From Lachnospiraceae bacterium OF09-6 (GTDB lineage: Bacteria > Bacillota > Clostridia > Lachnospirales > Lachnospiraceae), in assembly GCA_003435055.1 (NCBI GenBank), contig QUMM01000015.1, forward strand, positions 1 through 64,000: DNA of 64,000 bases. Direction: 5' to 3'. How positions within the stretch are numbered: position 1 is the first letter of the stretch; every line of letters starts with the position of its first letter. Shown piece by piece: positions 25,948 to 35,419 of this stretch. The notes beneath the pieces are model-generated. The model searched no databases. It saw nothing but the letters and a program-made list of their open reading frames with translations, and was not told where the DNA came from. A program made the translations under genes and the position numbers.

Positions 25948-26585
25948 GCTTCCACCATCCTCTGGGTCTCTTTTTTCAGATCTTCTGACGCTTTCCGAAT
26001 ATCCTGCTGTGCATAGATTGCGCTGATCACAGCAATGCCACAGATACCGCTGCCCGCAAGTTCTTTTACATTTTCCTGCGTGATACCACCGATGGCGATA
26101 ACCGGAATAGATACAGCTTCGCAGATAGCCTTCAGAGTCTCATAAGATACATCATCTGCATCATCCTTGGAGCCGGTCGGGAATACTGCTCCCACGCCAA
26201 GATAATCTGCTCCGTGCTTTTCTGCCAGGACTGCCTGTTCCACGGTCTGTGCCGATACTCCAATAATTTTATCTGGTCCCAGCTTAGCCCGGACATCCCC
26301 GGCTTCCATATCGCTCTGTCCCACATGGACACCATCTGCATCCATAGAAATGGCGATATCCACATTGTCATTCACAATAAACGGTACCTGATATTCCCGG
26401 CAAAGCTGCTGTAACTCTTTTGCTTCTTCCAGAAAATGTACTTCATCCAGCTCTTTTTCTCTCAGCTGCAGGAAGGTTACTCCCCCATCCAGACTTTCTT
26501 TTACTACAGAATACAATGTCCGCCCGTTTAACCAGTGACGGTCTGTCACAGCATATAACAGCAGGTCTTTTTTATCGACATTCAT
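25944..26585 (-). CDS. thiE: Thiamine-phosphate synthase
   Basis: About 213 residues, usual ThiE size. It joins HMP-PP and thiazole phosphate to thiamine phosphate. Seen: LYAVTDRHW, GGVTFLQLREKELD, VPFIVNDNVDIA, DADGVHVGQSDM, DYLGVGAVFPTGSKDDA, IPVIAIGGI and GICGIAVISAI, i.e. the pyrophosphate and thiazole-phosphate pocket loops of the TIM barrel. Start placed at 26585, where GAGGGGG precedes the ATG; it overlaps the end of thiM by 14 bp, and its stop overlaps the HAD gene start. Confidence 0.96.
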   Translation of the reverse strand: MNVDKKDLLLYAVTDRHWLNGRTLYSVVKESLDGGVTFLQLREKELDEVHFLEEAKELQQLCREYQVPFIVNDNVDIAISMDADGVHVGQSDMEAGDVRAKLGPDKIIGVSAQTVEQAVLAEKHGADYLGVGAVFPTGSKDDADDVSYETLKAICEAVSIPVIAIGGITQENVKELAGSGICGIAVISAIYAQQDIRKASEDLKKETQRMVEA

Positions 26586-27392
26586 ACTTTGCCCCCTCAT
26601 CCAGAATGGCTTCATCCATCTGATAAATAGCATCAATAATCCGATTGCGGTAAGTAGAATTACCTTCCCATTCCTGCATATGACTCCAGCCAATCTCGCC
26701 TGCCAGTCCCATCACACAGACTGCAGCCGCTGCTGCTTCCAGTCTCTGATCTGGATTGGCAGTAATATAAGCGGTCATCATACCGGACAACTGACATCCG
26801 GTTCCTGTGATTTTCCCCATCTCCGGTCTTCCGTTGCGAATCACATAACAGTGTTCTCCATCACTGACCAGATCAATTGCTCCGGTAATCGCTATAATGG
26901 AACCACTCTTCTTCGCAAAATCTTTTACAAATGCAACCGATGCATCCAGATTCTCTTCTGTGACAGCATCTGCCACATCTGCGTCTACCCCTTTCGTTGT
27001 TCCACTTCCAAATGCAAGGGTCTTAATCTCAGAAATATTACCACGGATTACGGTCGGATGCAGTTCCTCCATCAGCTTCAGTGCAGTCTCTGTACGAAGC
27101 TTGATGCACCGGCACCTACCGGATCCAGCAGGATCGGATGTCCCAGCTCTTTTGCTCTTCTTCCTGCTGCGAACATTCCCTCAATACTGCGTTCATTCAG
27201 GGTTCCGATATTAATATTCAATCCGCCACAGATTGTAGTGATATCTTCCACATCCTGCGGTTCATCGGACATGATCGGACTGCCGCCACAGGCCAGCAGT
27301 ACATTCGCCACATCATTTACGGTTACATAATTGGTAATATTATGCACCAGTGGTACCTGCTCTCTTACACTTTTCAGACATTCTCCTAACAT
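26572..27392 (-). CDS. thiM: Hydroxyethylthiazole kinase (frameshifted)
   Basis: Salvage kinase that phosphorylates the thiamine thiazole. N-terminal frame: VPLVHNITNYVTVNDVANVL, CGGSPIMSDEP, LLDPVGAGASS, then a premature stop. C-terminal frame: HPTVIRGN, ITGAIDLVSDG, KITGTGCQLSG. The two join as DPVGAGASSFRTETALKLMEEL if one T is added at the AA at 27097-27098 (AGCTTC to AGCTTTC), giving ~272 residues, normal ThiM length. Start ATG at 27392 follows AAAAGGAGG. First gene behind the TPP riboswitch. Intact function depends on whether the missing base is real. Confidence 0.92.
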
Positions 27393-27423
27393 ATTCTTCC
27401 TCCTTTTCTCTGACACCATAAAA

Positions 27424-27452
27424 AGCGGATATGCCAAAAGGACATATCCGCT
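27424..27452 (-). terminator. Terminator of the TPP riboswitch
   Basis: AGCGGATATG (27424-27433) and CATATCCGCT (27443-27452) form a perfect 10-bp stem, followed on the minus strand by TTTTTATGG. It sits between the aptamer and thiM, the position of a transcription-off platform. Confidence 0.85.
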
Positions 27453-27479
27453 AAAAATCCATGCACACAAAACACATGC

Positions 27480-27575
27480 ATCCGCTCTATCCCTACGTTG
27501 GCATTATCCAAATCAGGTTACGGGTCCAGACCAAACATTCTGTTCTCAGCCTGCTTACGGCAAGCTCCCCTTTTC
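27480..27575 (-). promoter_or_regulatory. TPP (thi-box) riboswitch
   Basis: Minus strand: GGGGAGCTTGCC...GGCTGAGA, then GACCCGTAACCTGATTTGG and ATAATGCCAACGTAGGGA, the conserved THI-box elements that bind thiamine pyrophosphate. It controls thiM-thiE-HAD-thiD-cytX through the terminator at 27424-27452. Confidence 0.95.
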
Positions 27576-27587
27576 TTATTCTTGTAC

Positions 27588-27616
27588 AGTATAGTCCTGT
27601 TTTCTGAGAATTGCAA
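27588..27616 (-). promoter_or_regulatory. Sigma-A promoter of the thi operon
   Basis: TTGCAA (27611-27616 on the minus strand), 17-bp spacer and TATACT (27588-27593), just upstream of the riboswitch. Confidence 0.75.
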
Positions 27617-27731
27617 ATAATTTCTACTTTTTTCTACAAATTCAAAAAGGGCACGAAAATGCCCAAAAACACCGTTCCAATGATTCATTCCATGTTATAA
27701 TGAGAAAAATAGCTGAAAAGGAGTTCCTCCC

Positions 27732-29110
27732 ATGAAATCTCATGTTTCCCTTTTTCTTTTGTTCCTTTTGCTAGCCGTATTTCCAGCGTTCCATGCTGAT
27801 GCCAGTCAGTCCACAGATGCTGACGCGCCAGCTTCTGTAAAATCCATAGCCTGCCCGTCTGTAAATGGTGCGCTCCATGTGGATGGCCGGCAGCTGACAG
27901 ATGAACATGGAAATGCCGTGCAGTTAAAAGGCATCAGCACCCACGGTCTTGCCTGGTTCCCGGACTATGTCAATCAAAAAGCTTTTCATCAGCTTCGTCA
28001 GGAATGGAATGTGAATGTCATCCGCCTGGCCATGTATACAACAGAATCCGGTGGATACTGTACAGATGGCGAGCAGGGACATCTGAAATCCTTGATCGAT
28101 CAGGGTGTTTCTTATGCTTCCAGTGAGGATATGTACGTCATCATCGACTGGCATATTCTGTCCGATCAGGACCCGAATCAATACAAGGAGCAGGCTCTTG
28201 CTTTCTTTGCAGAAATGTCTGAAAAATATGCAGATCACAATAACGTCTTATATGAGATCTGCAATGAGCCAAACGGCAGTACCACCTGGAATGACGTAAA
28301 ATCCTATGCGGAACAGGTGATTCCAGTGATTCGTTCCAATGCACCGGATGCTGTGATTCTGGTGGGTACCCCCAACTGGTCCCAATATGTGGATCAGGCG
28401 GCTGCTGATCCGATTACCGATTATGACAACCTGATGTATACACTTCATTTTTATGCTGCTACTCATAAAGAAGATCTGCGAAATACCTTACAGACTGCAC
28501 TGGATCAGGGGCTTCCGGTCTTCGTATCGGAATACAGTATCTGTGATGCCAGTGGAAATGGCGCTTTGGACATCGGACAGGCCGATGCCTGGATGCAGCT
28601 TCTGGATCAATATCAGGTCAGCTGTGTAAACTGGAGCCTGTGTAACAAAAGGGAATCCGCAGCCTCTTAAATGCCTCCTGTGACAAAACCTGTGATTTTA
28701 CTGTCGAAGATCTCAGCCCCGCCGGACGGTGGCTCTATGAAATGCTTACCGGCACAGACGTTCCGGAACCAGAAACCGAATCACTCGGTTCTGATCCTTC
28801 CGCTGAGAAATCTCAGTTATCCACAAACGCCTATACTTGTACCACAGAAATTGTGAATCAATGGGAAAGTAATGGTGATCACTACTATCAATATCAACTG
28901 ACTTTAACCAATACTTCTGACACAGAACTCTCTGGTTGGGAAATAGATCTCCCATTTTCTGGCAATATTACTTTATCCGATGGATGGAATGGAGATTACA
29001 CCATCGTGGATAGCCAGACTCTCCACATCGTTTCAAAAGATTACAATGCCGTTATCGCACCAGGAGCCTCTGTGACAGATATTGGTTTTATCCTGATCTA
29101 CAACTTCTGA
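27732..29110 (+). CDS. Secreted GH5 endoglucanase with C-terminal CBM2-like domain (frameshifted)
   Basis: Signal peptide (hydrophobic LFLLFLLLAVFPAF, cleavage after ADA) targets it outside. The GH5 barrel shows the acid/base Glu in YEICNEPNGST and the nucleophile Glu in VFVSEYSI, with VIIDWH and LHFYAATHKE typical of cellulases that cleave beta-1,4-glucan. Frame one stops at 28670. Adding one C at 28663-28664 gives ALLNASCDKTCDFTVEDLSP and continues into a Ser/Glu linker and a CBM2-like module with WESNGDHYYQYQL, LSGWEIDLPF, NGDYTIVD and GFILIYN to 29110. Reconstructed ~459 residues. AAAAGGAG precedes the ATG. Monocistronic, with a terminator after it. Confidence 0.88.
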
Positions 29111-29173
29111 GCATACGAATTGCAGCCAATTTCGATTGGACAACCGAAAAAGCATTTTCAGGGTAAAAAGAAG

Positions 29174-29207
29174 GCCGTCTGAAATCAAAGTACTAATTTC
29201 AGGCGGC
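29174..29207. terminator. Bidirectional terminator between GH5 gene and BMP-type gene
   Basis: GCCGTCTGAAAT (29174-29185) pairs with ATTTCAGGCGGC (29196-29207) with one G:T pair. TTTCTTTC follows on the plus strand and CTTCTTTTTACC on the minus strand, so it serves both convergent genes. Confidence 0.82.
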
Positions 29208-29238
29208 TTTCTTTCACTCAAAACGTATTTCTTTTTTA

Positions 29239-30369
29239 TTATTTGATATTTCCAAGATCATTTACAGTGATAGCTGTCTCTGGCATAGCATCGATGCTGT
29301 TGTCAACAGTAACTTTGCCAGCTACCATATCTGCTACCAGTGCTTTGTAATCATCTTCTGTGAATCCATCATTCCACTGTGTGCTCTCTAATGGAAGCTG
29401 TACATAGTTCTCTTCTACGTTGTCAGATACCAGACCAAGATTGTCGATCTTTCCAACATAATCTGACCATGTATCATCCAGAACGATTGCGGAAAGCAGC
29501 GTATTTACTGTAGGAGCAAGACCCTTCATAGCAGATGTTACGGTCATACCTTCTCCATATGCATCAATGATAGGAGCCTGATCAGAGTCAACACCAATGA
29601 CTTTTCCATCTACCTTAGCTGCTGCTTCTGCTGCAGATGTGTAGATACCGCCGCCACATGCAAATACAACTTCTACACCGTTGGTAGAATACCAAGTATC
29701 CATAGCTGCTGTAATATCAGCATCACCATAGAACTGTCCGCCGTAAGCGTATTCTACGGTTACTTCGTCTGTGATTCCCAGTTCTTCTGCTGCTGCGTTA
29801 GCTCCCTGAACATAACCGAAACCATAACGGATAACTGCTGGCACGGACATTCCACCGAGGAATCCAAGATGCTTGTAACCCATCTTCACTGCTGCATAAC
29901 CAGCCATATATCCAGGAATCTCTTCCTGATAAATTGCACAATAGGTATTCTCTGTGTTATATGCCTGTGTCACATCATCCACACCTGCCGCTCCTGTCAG
30001 GTCTGCTTCTGACATATCCAGAGCGATGAATTTCACATCAGGATATACCGGAGATTCTTCTACTATAGATGCTGCAAACAGATATCCTGGCAGTACGAGA
30101 ATGTTATATCCATCTGCAATCGCCTGGTCACAGCTGGCAATACGTGCTTCATCAGAATCTCCGTCTGGTTTGTAGTAGTTGAAGTCAAGACCATTTTCCT
30201 CGCAAAATGCCTTGCATGCTTCATAAGTGGTCTGGTTGAAAGACTGGTCTGTGATGTCGCCTGAGTCTGTAACCATTGCTACTTTGTAGTCTCCCTCTGC
30301 CATAACAGGTGCTGCCATGGAAAGTGTTGCTGCGCCTAATGCAGCTGCTGCAAGAATTGTTTTCTTCAT
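29239..30369 (-). CDS. BMP-family (PnrA/Med-like) ABC substrate-binding protein
   Basis: 376 residues. A signal peptide (MKKTILAAAALGAATLSMAA) ends in AxA without a lipobox Cys, which is unusual for a membrane-tethered binding protein in a Gram-positive. The mature part has a periplasmic-binding fold with the BMP marks DITDQSFNQTTYEA, ALDMSEAD, YMAGYAAVKMG, GGMSVPAVIRYGFGYVQG and IGVDSDQAP. BMP proteins bind purine nucleosides in several bacteria (family knowledge). Uridine kinase lies 112 bp upstream in the same direction, which fits nucleoside uptake, but no permease or ATPase is adjacent. Confidence 0.88.
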   Translation of the reverse strand: MKKTILAAAALGAATLSMAAPVMAEGDYKVAMVTDSGDITDQSFNQTTYEACKAFCEENGLDFNYYKPDGDSDEARIASCDQAIADGYNILVLPGYLFAASIVEESPVYPDVKFIALDMSEADLTGAAGVDDVTQAYNTENTYCAIYQEEIPGYMAGYAAVKMGYKHLGFLGGMSVPAVIRYGFGYVQGANAAAEELGITDEVTVEYAYGGQFYGDADITAAMDTWYSTNGVEVVFACGGGIYTSAAEAAAKVDGKVIGVDSDQAPIIDAYGEGMTVTSAMKGLAPTVNTLLSAIVLDDTWSDYVGKIDNLGLVSDNVEENYVQLPLESTQWNDGFTEDDYKALVADMVAGKVTVDNSIDAMPETAITVNDLGNIK

Positions 30370-30481
30370 GAAAATATCCTCCTTTTTTCCCTTTTTACGT
30401 TTCTTAAAAAGCTATCTTTATCTTAACATCTTTTCCAGAGCCAGGCAAGGAAAAGTAACTGGAAATAAAGTTTTCCAGCTT

Positions 30482-31096
30482 CTATGCCTCTCCCATCAGC
30501 TGATCAATCTTGGTTTTCACCAGGTCAAAGGCCACTTCGTTCTGTCCGCTGTTAATCACAATATCTGCCAGTGCCCTGGTTGGCTCCACATACAGATAAT
30601 GCATCGGTTTGACTGTTGTCAGATACTGTTCAATAATACCTTCCAGGTCTCTGCCACGCTCTTTTACATCCCGGACCACTCTTCTCAGGATTCCCTCATC
30701 CGCATCTGCTTCCACAAAAATTTTGATATCAAACATATCCCGCAGTTCTTCATTCTGAAGTGCAAGAATACCCTCCAGCAGAATGATGCGGTTGGGTTTG
30801 ATCTCTATCGTCTCTTCTTTCCGATTATGCAGGGAATAATCATAGGTCGGACACTGAATGTTCTTTCCTTCTTTTAACTGCTTCAGATGTTCTACCAGAA
30901 GATCTGTCTCAAGCGCTGCCGGATCATCATAGTTAATATGCTTTCGCTCCTCCAGTGACAGTTCATCATGTCTGCGATAATAATTATCATGATAAAGCAC
31001 CGTGATTCTGTCCCCGTAGAGTGCTTTTAATTTGTTGGTAAAGGTTGATTTACCAGAGCCAGACCCACCGGCAATTCCAATAATTACACATTCCAT
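30482..31096 (-). CDS. udk: Uridine kinase-like nucleoside kinase
   Basis: 204 residues, standard uridine/cytidine kinase size. It phosphorylates uridine or cytidine to the monophosphate in salvage. Walker A GIAGGSGSGKST at residues 7-18, substrate loop LYHDNYYRRHDELS, YDDPAALETDLL, DYSLHNRKEE, Asp/Glu base region IILLEGIL and lid RRVVRDVKERGR are seen. It follows the GH3 gene stop by 28 bp and is followed by the BMP-type binding protein. GAGGAAAC precedes the ATG. Some family members act on other nucleosides or phosphoribulose; uridine is the likeliest. Confidence 0.9.
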   Translation of the reverse strand: MECVIIGIAGGSGSGKSTFTNKLKALYGDRITVLYHDNYYRRHDELSLEERKHINYDDPAALETDLLVEHLKQLKEGKNIQCPTYDYSLHNRKEETIEIKPNRIILLEGILALQNEELRDMFDIKIFVEADADEGILRRVVRDVKERGRDLEGIIEQYLTTVKPMHYLYVEPTRALADIVINSGQNEVAFDLVKTKIDQLMGEA

Positions 31097-31124
31097 AATA
31101 GTTTCCTCTATTCGTTCTCTTTTT

Positions 31125-33698
31125 TACCTCATGGTTCTGAGCCCGATACTCAGAATATTTCTCACACAATGCTGCAGATCGGCCAGCGTCATCTCTGTCT
31201 CTTCTTTTGCACCCTGGATCAGATCTGTGACATTCAGTGCACAGCCTGGCATCAGCATATCATTTCCGGCATGAATGGCCTGTTTCGCAGATGCCAGGTA
31301 TATTTATCCGGCGCCTGTCCCATCACGGAAGTATCCTGTGTGGCATACCAGTCTGTCATAACAAATCCATCAAATCCCCATTCGTCTCGGGCCGCTGTCT
31401 GAAGCAGATCATAACGGTTCGCAGAATGAATGCCATTGATCAAATTGTAAGACGTCATAATCGAATATGGATGAGCTTCTTTTACTGCAATCTCAAATCC
31501 TCTTAAGTAAATCTCCCGCAGTGCCCGTTCACTGATATGTGCATTGGTATAATTCCGGTTATCCTCCTGATTGTTCGCTGCAAAATGCTTGATGGTAGTT
31601 CCCTGTCCGTCAAAAGACTGCACTCCCAGCGTGTCTGCCGCTGCGCAGCGTCCGGTCAGATATGGATCTTCTGAATAATATTCAAAGTTTCTTCCACACA
31701 GTGGATTACGGTGAATGTTCATACCTGGTGCCAGCCAGAGATGTACTCCGAACTGTTTCATCTCCGCACCTGCGATTTCTCCCATTCTTTTTACCAGATC
31801 CATATCCCAGGACTGGGCAAGAGTACTGGCAATCGGGATCGCTGTACAATACTGATAATAGTCCCTGGTATCTGCCGGCAGATTCTCCGGGAATGGACGG
31901 AAAGCCATTCCAAATACTTCTCCACCGGAGATCTTTTCTCCTTCTGACGTTGTCTTAAAATGTGGCTGAAGCCGAAGACCGGCCGGTCCGTCTGCCAGAA
32001 TCAGTGCCGGAATCTTTCTGGTTTCTTCCAGAGCTGACCAGGTCTCTCCAGCTGCACCAATCACGCTGTCAGATGCGCATCCGACAGCATTGGCATCGTC
32101 CTCCAGACGTTCCGTTCCCACACATAAGTTAGCCAGTTCTTCCACCGTAGCTGCGCTACCAGATCTTCCAGTGTCACATCGCCCCGTTTTACCTCATCCA
32201 TAGTCAGGGTTCTTCCTGGAAAATGATCCTTCATTTCTATTCTTGCGCCGACAGAATACCCCGGCTCCTCGCAGCAAATCTTTGACATATCCACAGTAAG
32301 CACCGGTACATTCGCCAAAGCTGCCTCTGTCTCCTTTTTCACCCGGTCGTTACGCTTTGCAAGTGCATTCTTTCCTGTTTCTGTCTCAGCGAGTTTTGTC
32401 AGTGTATCATCCTCATCAAACAGATTTTTAAGCTGCGATGTTTTTTTACTTTGTTTCATACGAAGCACTGCCACCGGCTGCGTATTCCTGGAACTGTTTC
32501 CTACACGGATCAGATAATCTCCTTCTTCCAGCTCCCAGGCTGCATCTTTACTGCTGTAAGAAGCCAGCGCTGCCAGCGGGAATCGAACCAGCACACATTC
32601 CCCTGCTTTTGGTGGCAACAGGGATGTCTTTCGAAAGGCCACCAGTTCCTGATACGGTTTTTCCATGTCCTTTCCAGGTGCTGATACATAGACCTGAATG
32701 ACTTCCTTTCCTGCCAATTCATCTCCCACATTTTTCACATCTACCCAGAACATCACATCTGATTTTTCTATCTCTACATGATCTGTCTGGATTGTAAATT
32801 CTGTATAAGACTTTCCATATCCAAAACAATACGCCGGTTCCACTTCAAACGTGTCAAAATAACGGTATCCCACAAAGATATCTTCGCTATAATATTCATC
32901 ATTCACATTGCCATTGTTGTGACTGTAGTCTGCAGAAGACGGATAATCCTGATAGTCTTTTGCCCAGGTGTCCGTCAATCTGCCGGATGGAATGGTTCTG
33001 CCTGTCAGTACATCTGCCACAACATGACCGCCTTCACTTCCGGTCTGTCCCACAATCAGCAGTGCATTTAAGCCCTTCAGACTACGTAGAAATGTGGTAT
33101 CAATGATACCGCCAGTATTGAGCAGCACAATACTTTTCTCATACTGTTCTGTCAGGAACCGGATATTGGCCTCTTCCCGGTCAGTCAGAAGATAATCTCC
33201 CTTTCGGCAATACCGGTCTTTTCCTTCTCCGGAATTTCTGGAAAGTACATAAATTGCCAGTTCGGCATCCTCTTTTTCTGTGATCTCCGGTGCATCCGGG
33301 TCTTCATAAGGATAATCAAAGGCTACATTAATCTCCGGCTTGTGCAGTTCCTCTGCCAGCTTTTTGATCTTCTTCTGATGTCTTTCTTTCTCTTCTGCAA
33401 TCGCTGCATCATAGGCATTCAGCCAGTTTTCTGTCACTACGGTAAATCCGGTGCTTTCCAGCCCTTCTTCTATGCAGACTACCTTTCTGGCATTCACATC
33501 GCCAGAACCGGTACCTCCCTTGATGGTATGTCTGGCACCATTTCCATACAGTGCTACCCTGCAGGTTCTTTTCAGCGGAAGGATTCCGTCATTTTCCAGA
33601 ATCACCATACATTCTCCGGCCAACTCCCGGACAATCTGTCCATTCTCCCGCTCCAGCTGCGTCATTTCTGAAGTTACATTTGCTCTGTACTCTCTCAT
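31125..33698 (-). CDS. GH3 beta-glucosidase-type enzyme with permuted domain order (two frameshifts)
   Basis: Reconstructed ~858 residues in three frames. The C-terminal-type GH3 domain comes first ([34 protein letters not shown], a long acidic insertion, [34 protein letters not shown]), followed by a fibronectin III-like segment. The N-terminal-type TIM barrel is last ([20 protein letters not shown], nucleophile Asp in FVMTDWYA, then [13 protein letters not shown]). Joins require one extra base at about 32149 (giving [14 protein letters not shown]) and one at 31294-31295 (giving [16 protein letters not shown]). No signal peptide, so it is cytoplasmic. Start at 33698 has GGTGG seven bases upstream. 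Substrate is an exo beta-glycoside. Both shifts look like missing single bases. Confidence 0.87.
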
Positions 33699-33814
33699 AT
33701 TTTCCACCCCACCCATATTAGTCAACAAGCTGACATAATCTGTCATATACATCTATATTACTGTAACCATTATAATGAACTGGATAAAAAAGTGCAATGA
33801 GAAGAAAAACTGTC

Positions 33815-33956
33815 GTAACTGTTCAGAACCCATTGTCCCGCGAGGTGTTTTGGCATAAATATGCCAAAATCCCGAGACATGCACACCAAAATTCCATCGC
33901 CAAAGGCGATTTTATTGAATTTTGGCTTCGTATCTGTGAAGGTACTGAACAGATAC
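33815..33956. repeat. Large foldable intergenic element with nested hairpins
   Basis: The ~235-bp spacer between the GH3 gene and the pseudo-ABC gene is nearly all palindromic. CTGTTCAG (33819-33826) pairs with CTGAACAG (33945-33952). Inside, TTTTGGCATA-AA-TATGCCAAAA and CCAAAATTC...CGCC-AAA-GGCG...GAATTTTGG are separate stems. The end hairpin GTATCTGT...ACAGATAC (33930-33956) has the loop TGAAGGTACTGA, the complement-strand form of the loop in the hairpin at 16817. No ORF with a ribosome site is present. It looks like a mobile or structured repeat. Confidence 0.6.
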
Positions 33957-33988
33957 AAACTGTCACAAATTAATGCTTCTGCGTTCTC

Positions 33989-35419
33989 TCATGGCTTGAT
34001 GTAATTGTACGCCTCCTGATAGTCTTCTTTTCGCAGGTCAAACAGTCGATAATGCTCCCTGTCGTGTATAATCAGTACTCGGTCACTGATTTTTAAACAG
34101 TTATTCGGCAGATTGGACAGGATCAGACAGGTACTTTCCTTTTTGACGATTTCGCTGACAGTATTCTGAAAATCTTTATAAAAATTATCTTCCAGATCAA
34201 TCAAAAGCGGTTCTTCCAGTACCATCAATTTAGGATTGGACATCAACCAGCGATAGACTATCAGTTGCCATTTATAGCTGTATTCACTTTCAATCCCGCT
34301 CTGTACATTAATTTTGTTCATATATTGGGCAGTAATATATTTTTCCATTTTTCTGTTGATCACGATGCCCCTGCTAATTTTTTTCAGAATCTGAACACTG
34401 AGATTCTGAGCCGCTGAAAATGGTGGAAACATCGGATCTTCCCCTTTAAAAGATACTAGTGCCAGCCCATGTTCTATAGCCTCCCGATAGTTCCTGCTTC
34501 TCTTCCCATCAAGTTCCAGATCACAGAAATCTGATCTTAAATATTGGCAGATCTTACTGGAAAAACAGCCGGACAGATCCAGAATACTGAATACTTCTCC
34601 CTGAAAGAAATCCAATTCCACCTTTTCTGCCAGAATTCCGTCAAGACCCAGATGAGCTGCCCTGCACTGATAATCTGCCACAGAAATTCGATTCTGTATT
34701 TTCTGAATGTGCCGCTCGAACAGAACTTTTCGATAGTTTTCCGTATTGTATTCATCTTTAAACATAAGATAAGATATCGTATGAGCATGTATGAAATAGA
34801 TATAGTCTGAAAATTCCAGCAACGGCCCTTCTTTTCTGGTAAATTGTAGAAAACTAATACCTTTTTTGCTGTATATTTCTATAAACTGTCTGATCCATAG
34901 CAACTCTTTCACATCACAGTCATCCGGCACTTCGTCCAGCAATACGACATCCGATTCCATCAAAACCGCTTTCAACATAAAGATCATGTATTTATGTACA
35001 TTTTTTAATTCACATAATGGTGCTTCCAGGTCAAAAGGCAGCGGATGCTTGGCTGTATACAGTTTCATGACACGATAAGCTTCCCCGGAATGATATAATT
35101 TCATGAACTTCTGCCGGGACTGATAGACCATAATGTTCTCAGAAATACTTACCGTTTCAATCAGTGGATTTTTGTCAGATACCCAAAAGGACCGTATCGA
35201 GTGTTTCTTATGCAAAGTTTCCCCGTGATACAAAAAGCAACCGCTGTAGTTGGTATTCTGGTTCAGCAAAAACTGGATCAGCTCTTTTACATACTGACTG
35301 CTATAACTGATAATGACAAAATCACCTTTTCCTACAGAAAAATTACAATGCCGCAGCATCTCATGATTGTGTAAATCTTTGATTGTCAAATTTTTTGCTA
35401 ATATGATTTGTTCTTTCAT
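33989..35419 (-). CDS. Degenerate RbsA-like double ABC protein lacking Walker A (pseudo-ATPase)
   Basis: 476 residues with the length and two-domain layout of sugar-importer ATPases (RbsA/MglA), but the nucleotide site is lost. Where domain one should have GxxGxGK(S/T) it has VIISYSSQYVKEL; domain two has ILDLSGCFSSKICQ. The LSGGQ signatures are also gone (LCELKNVHKYM; EYSYKWQLIVYRW). Walker B-like strands DVVLLDEVPDDCD and LMVLEEPLLIDLED remain, and the domain edges and closing LILSNLPNNC are recognisable. It overlaps the kinase gene by 4 bp (ATGA), and no permease or binding protein is in this operon. Likely a regulatory or adaptor protein that works with the kinase, not a transporter (inference). 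Confidence 0.75.
   Translation of the reverse strand: MKEQIILAKNLTIKDLHNHEMLRHCNFSVGKGDFVIISYSSQYVKELIQFLLNQNTNYSGCFLYHGETLHKKHSIRSFWVSDKNPLIETVSISENIMVYQSRQKFMKLYHSGEAYRVMKLYTAKHPLPFDLEAPLCELKNVHKYMIFMLKAVLMESDVVLLDEVPDDCDVKELLWIRQFIEIYSKKGISFLQFTRKEGPLLEFSDYIYFIHAHTISYLMFKDEYNTENYRKVLFERHIQKIQNRISVADYQCRAAHLGLDGILAEKVELDFFQGEVFSILDLSGCFSSKICQYLRSDFCDLELDGKRSRNYREAIEHGLALVSFKGEDPMFPPFSAAQNLSVQILKKISRGIVINRKMEKYITAQYMNKINVQSGIESEYSYKWQLIVYRWLMSNPKLMVLEEPLLIDLEDNFYKDFQNTVSEIVKKESTCLILSNLPNNCLKISDRVLIIHDREHYRLFDLRKEDYQEAYNYIKP

Noticed and set aside
33989..35419. Reading the pseudo-ABC gene as a decayed pseudogene
   Set aside because: Full-length uninterrupted frame with 4-bp coupling to the kinase; loss of both P-loops without stops points to a functional change, not decay.
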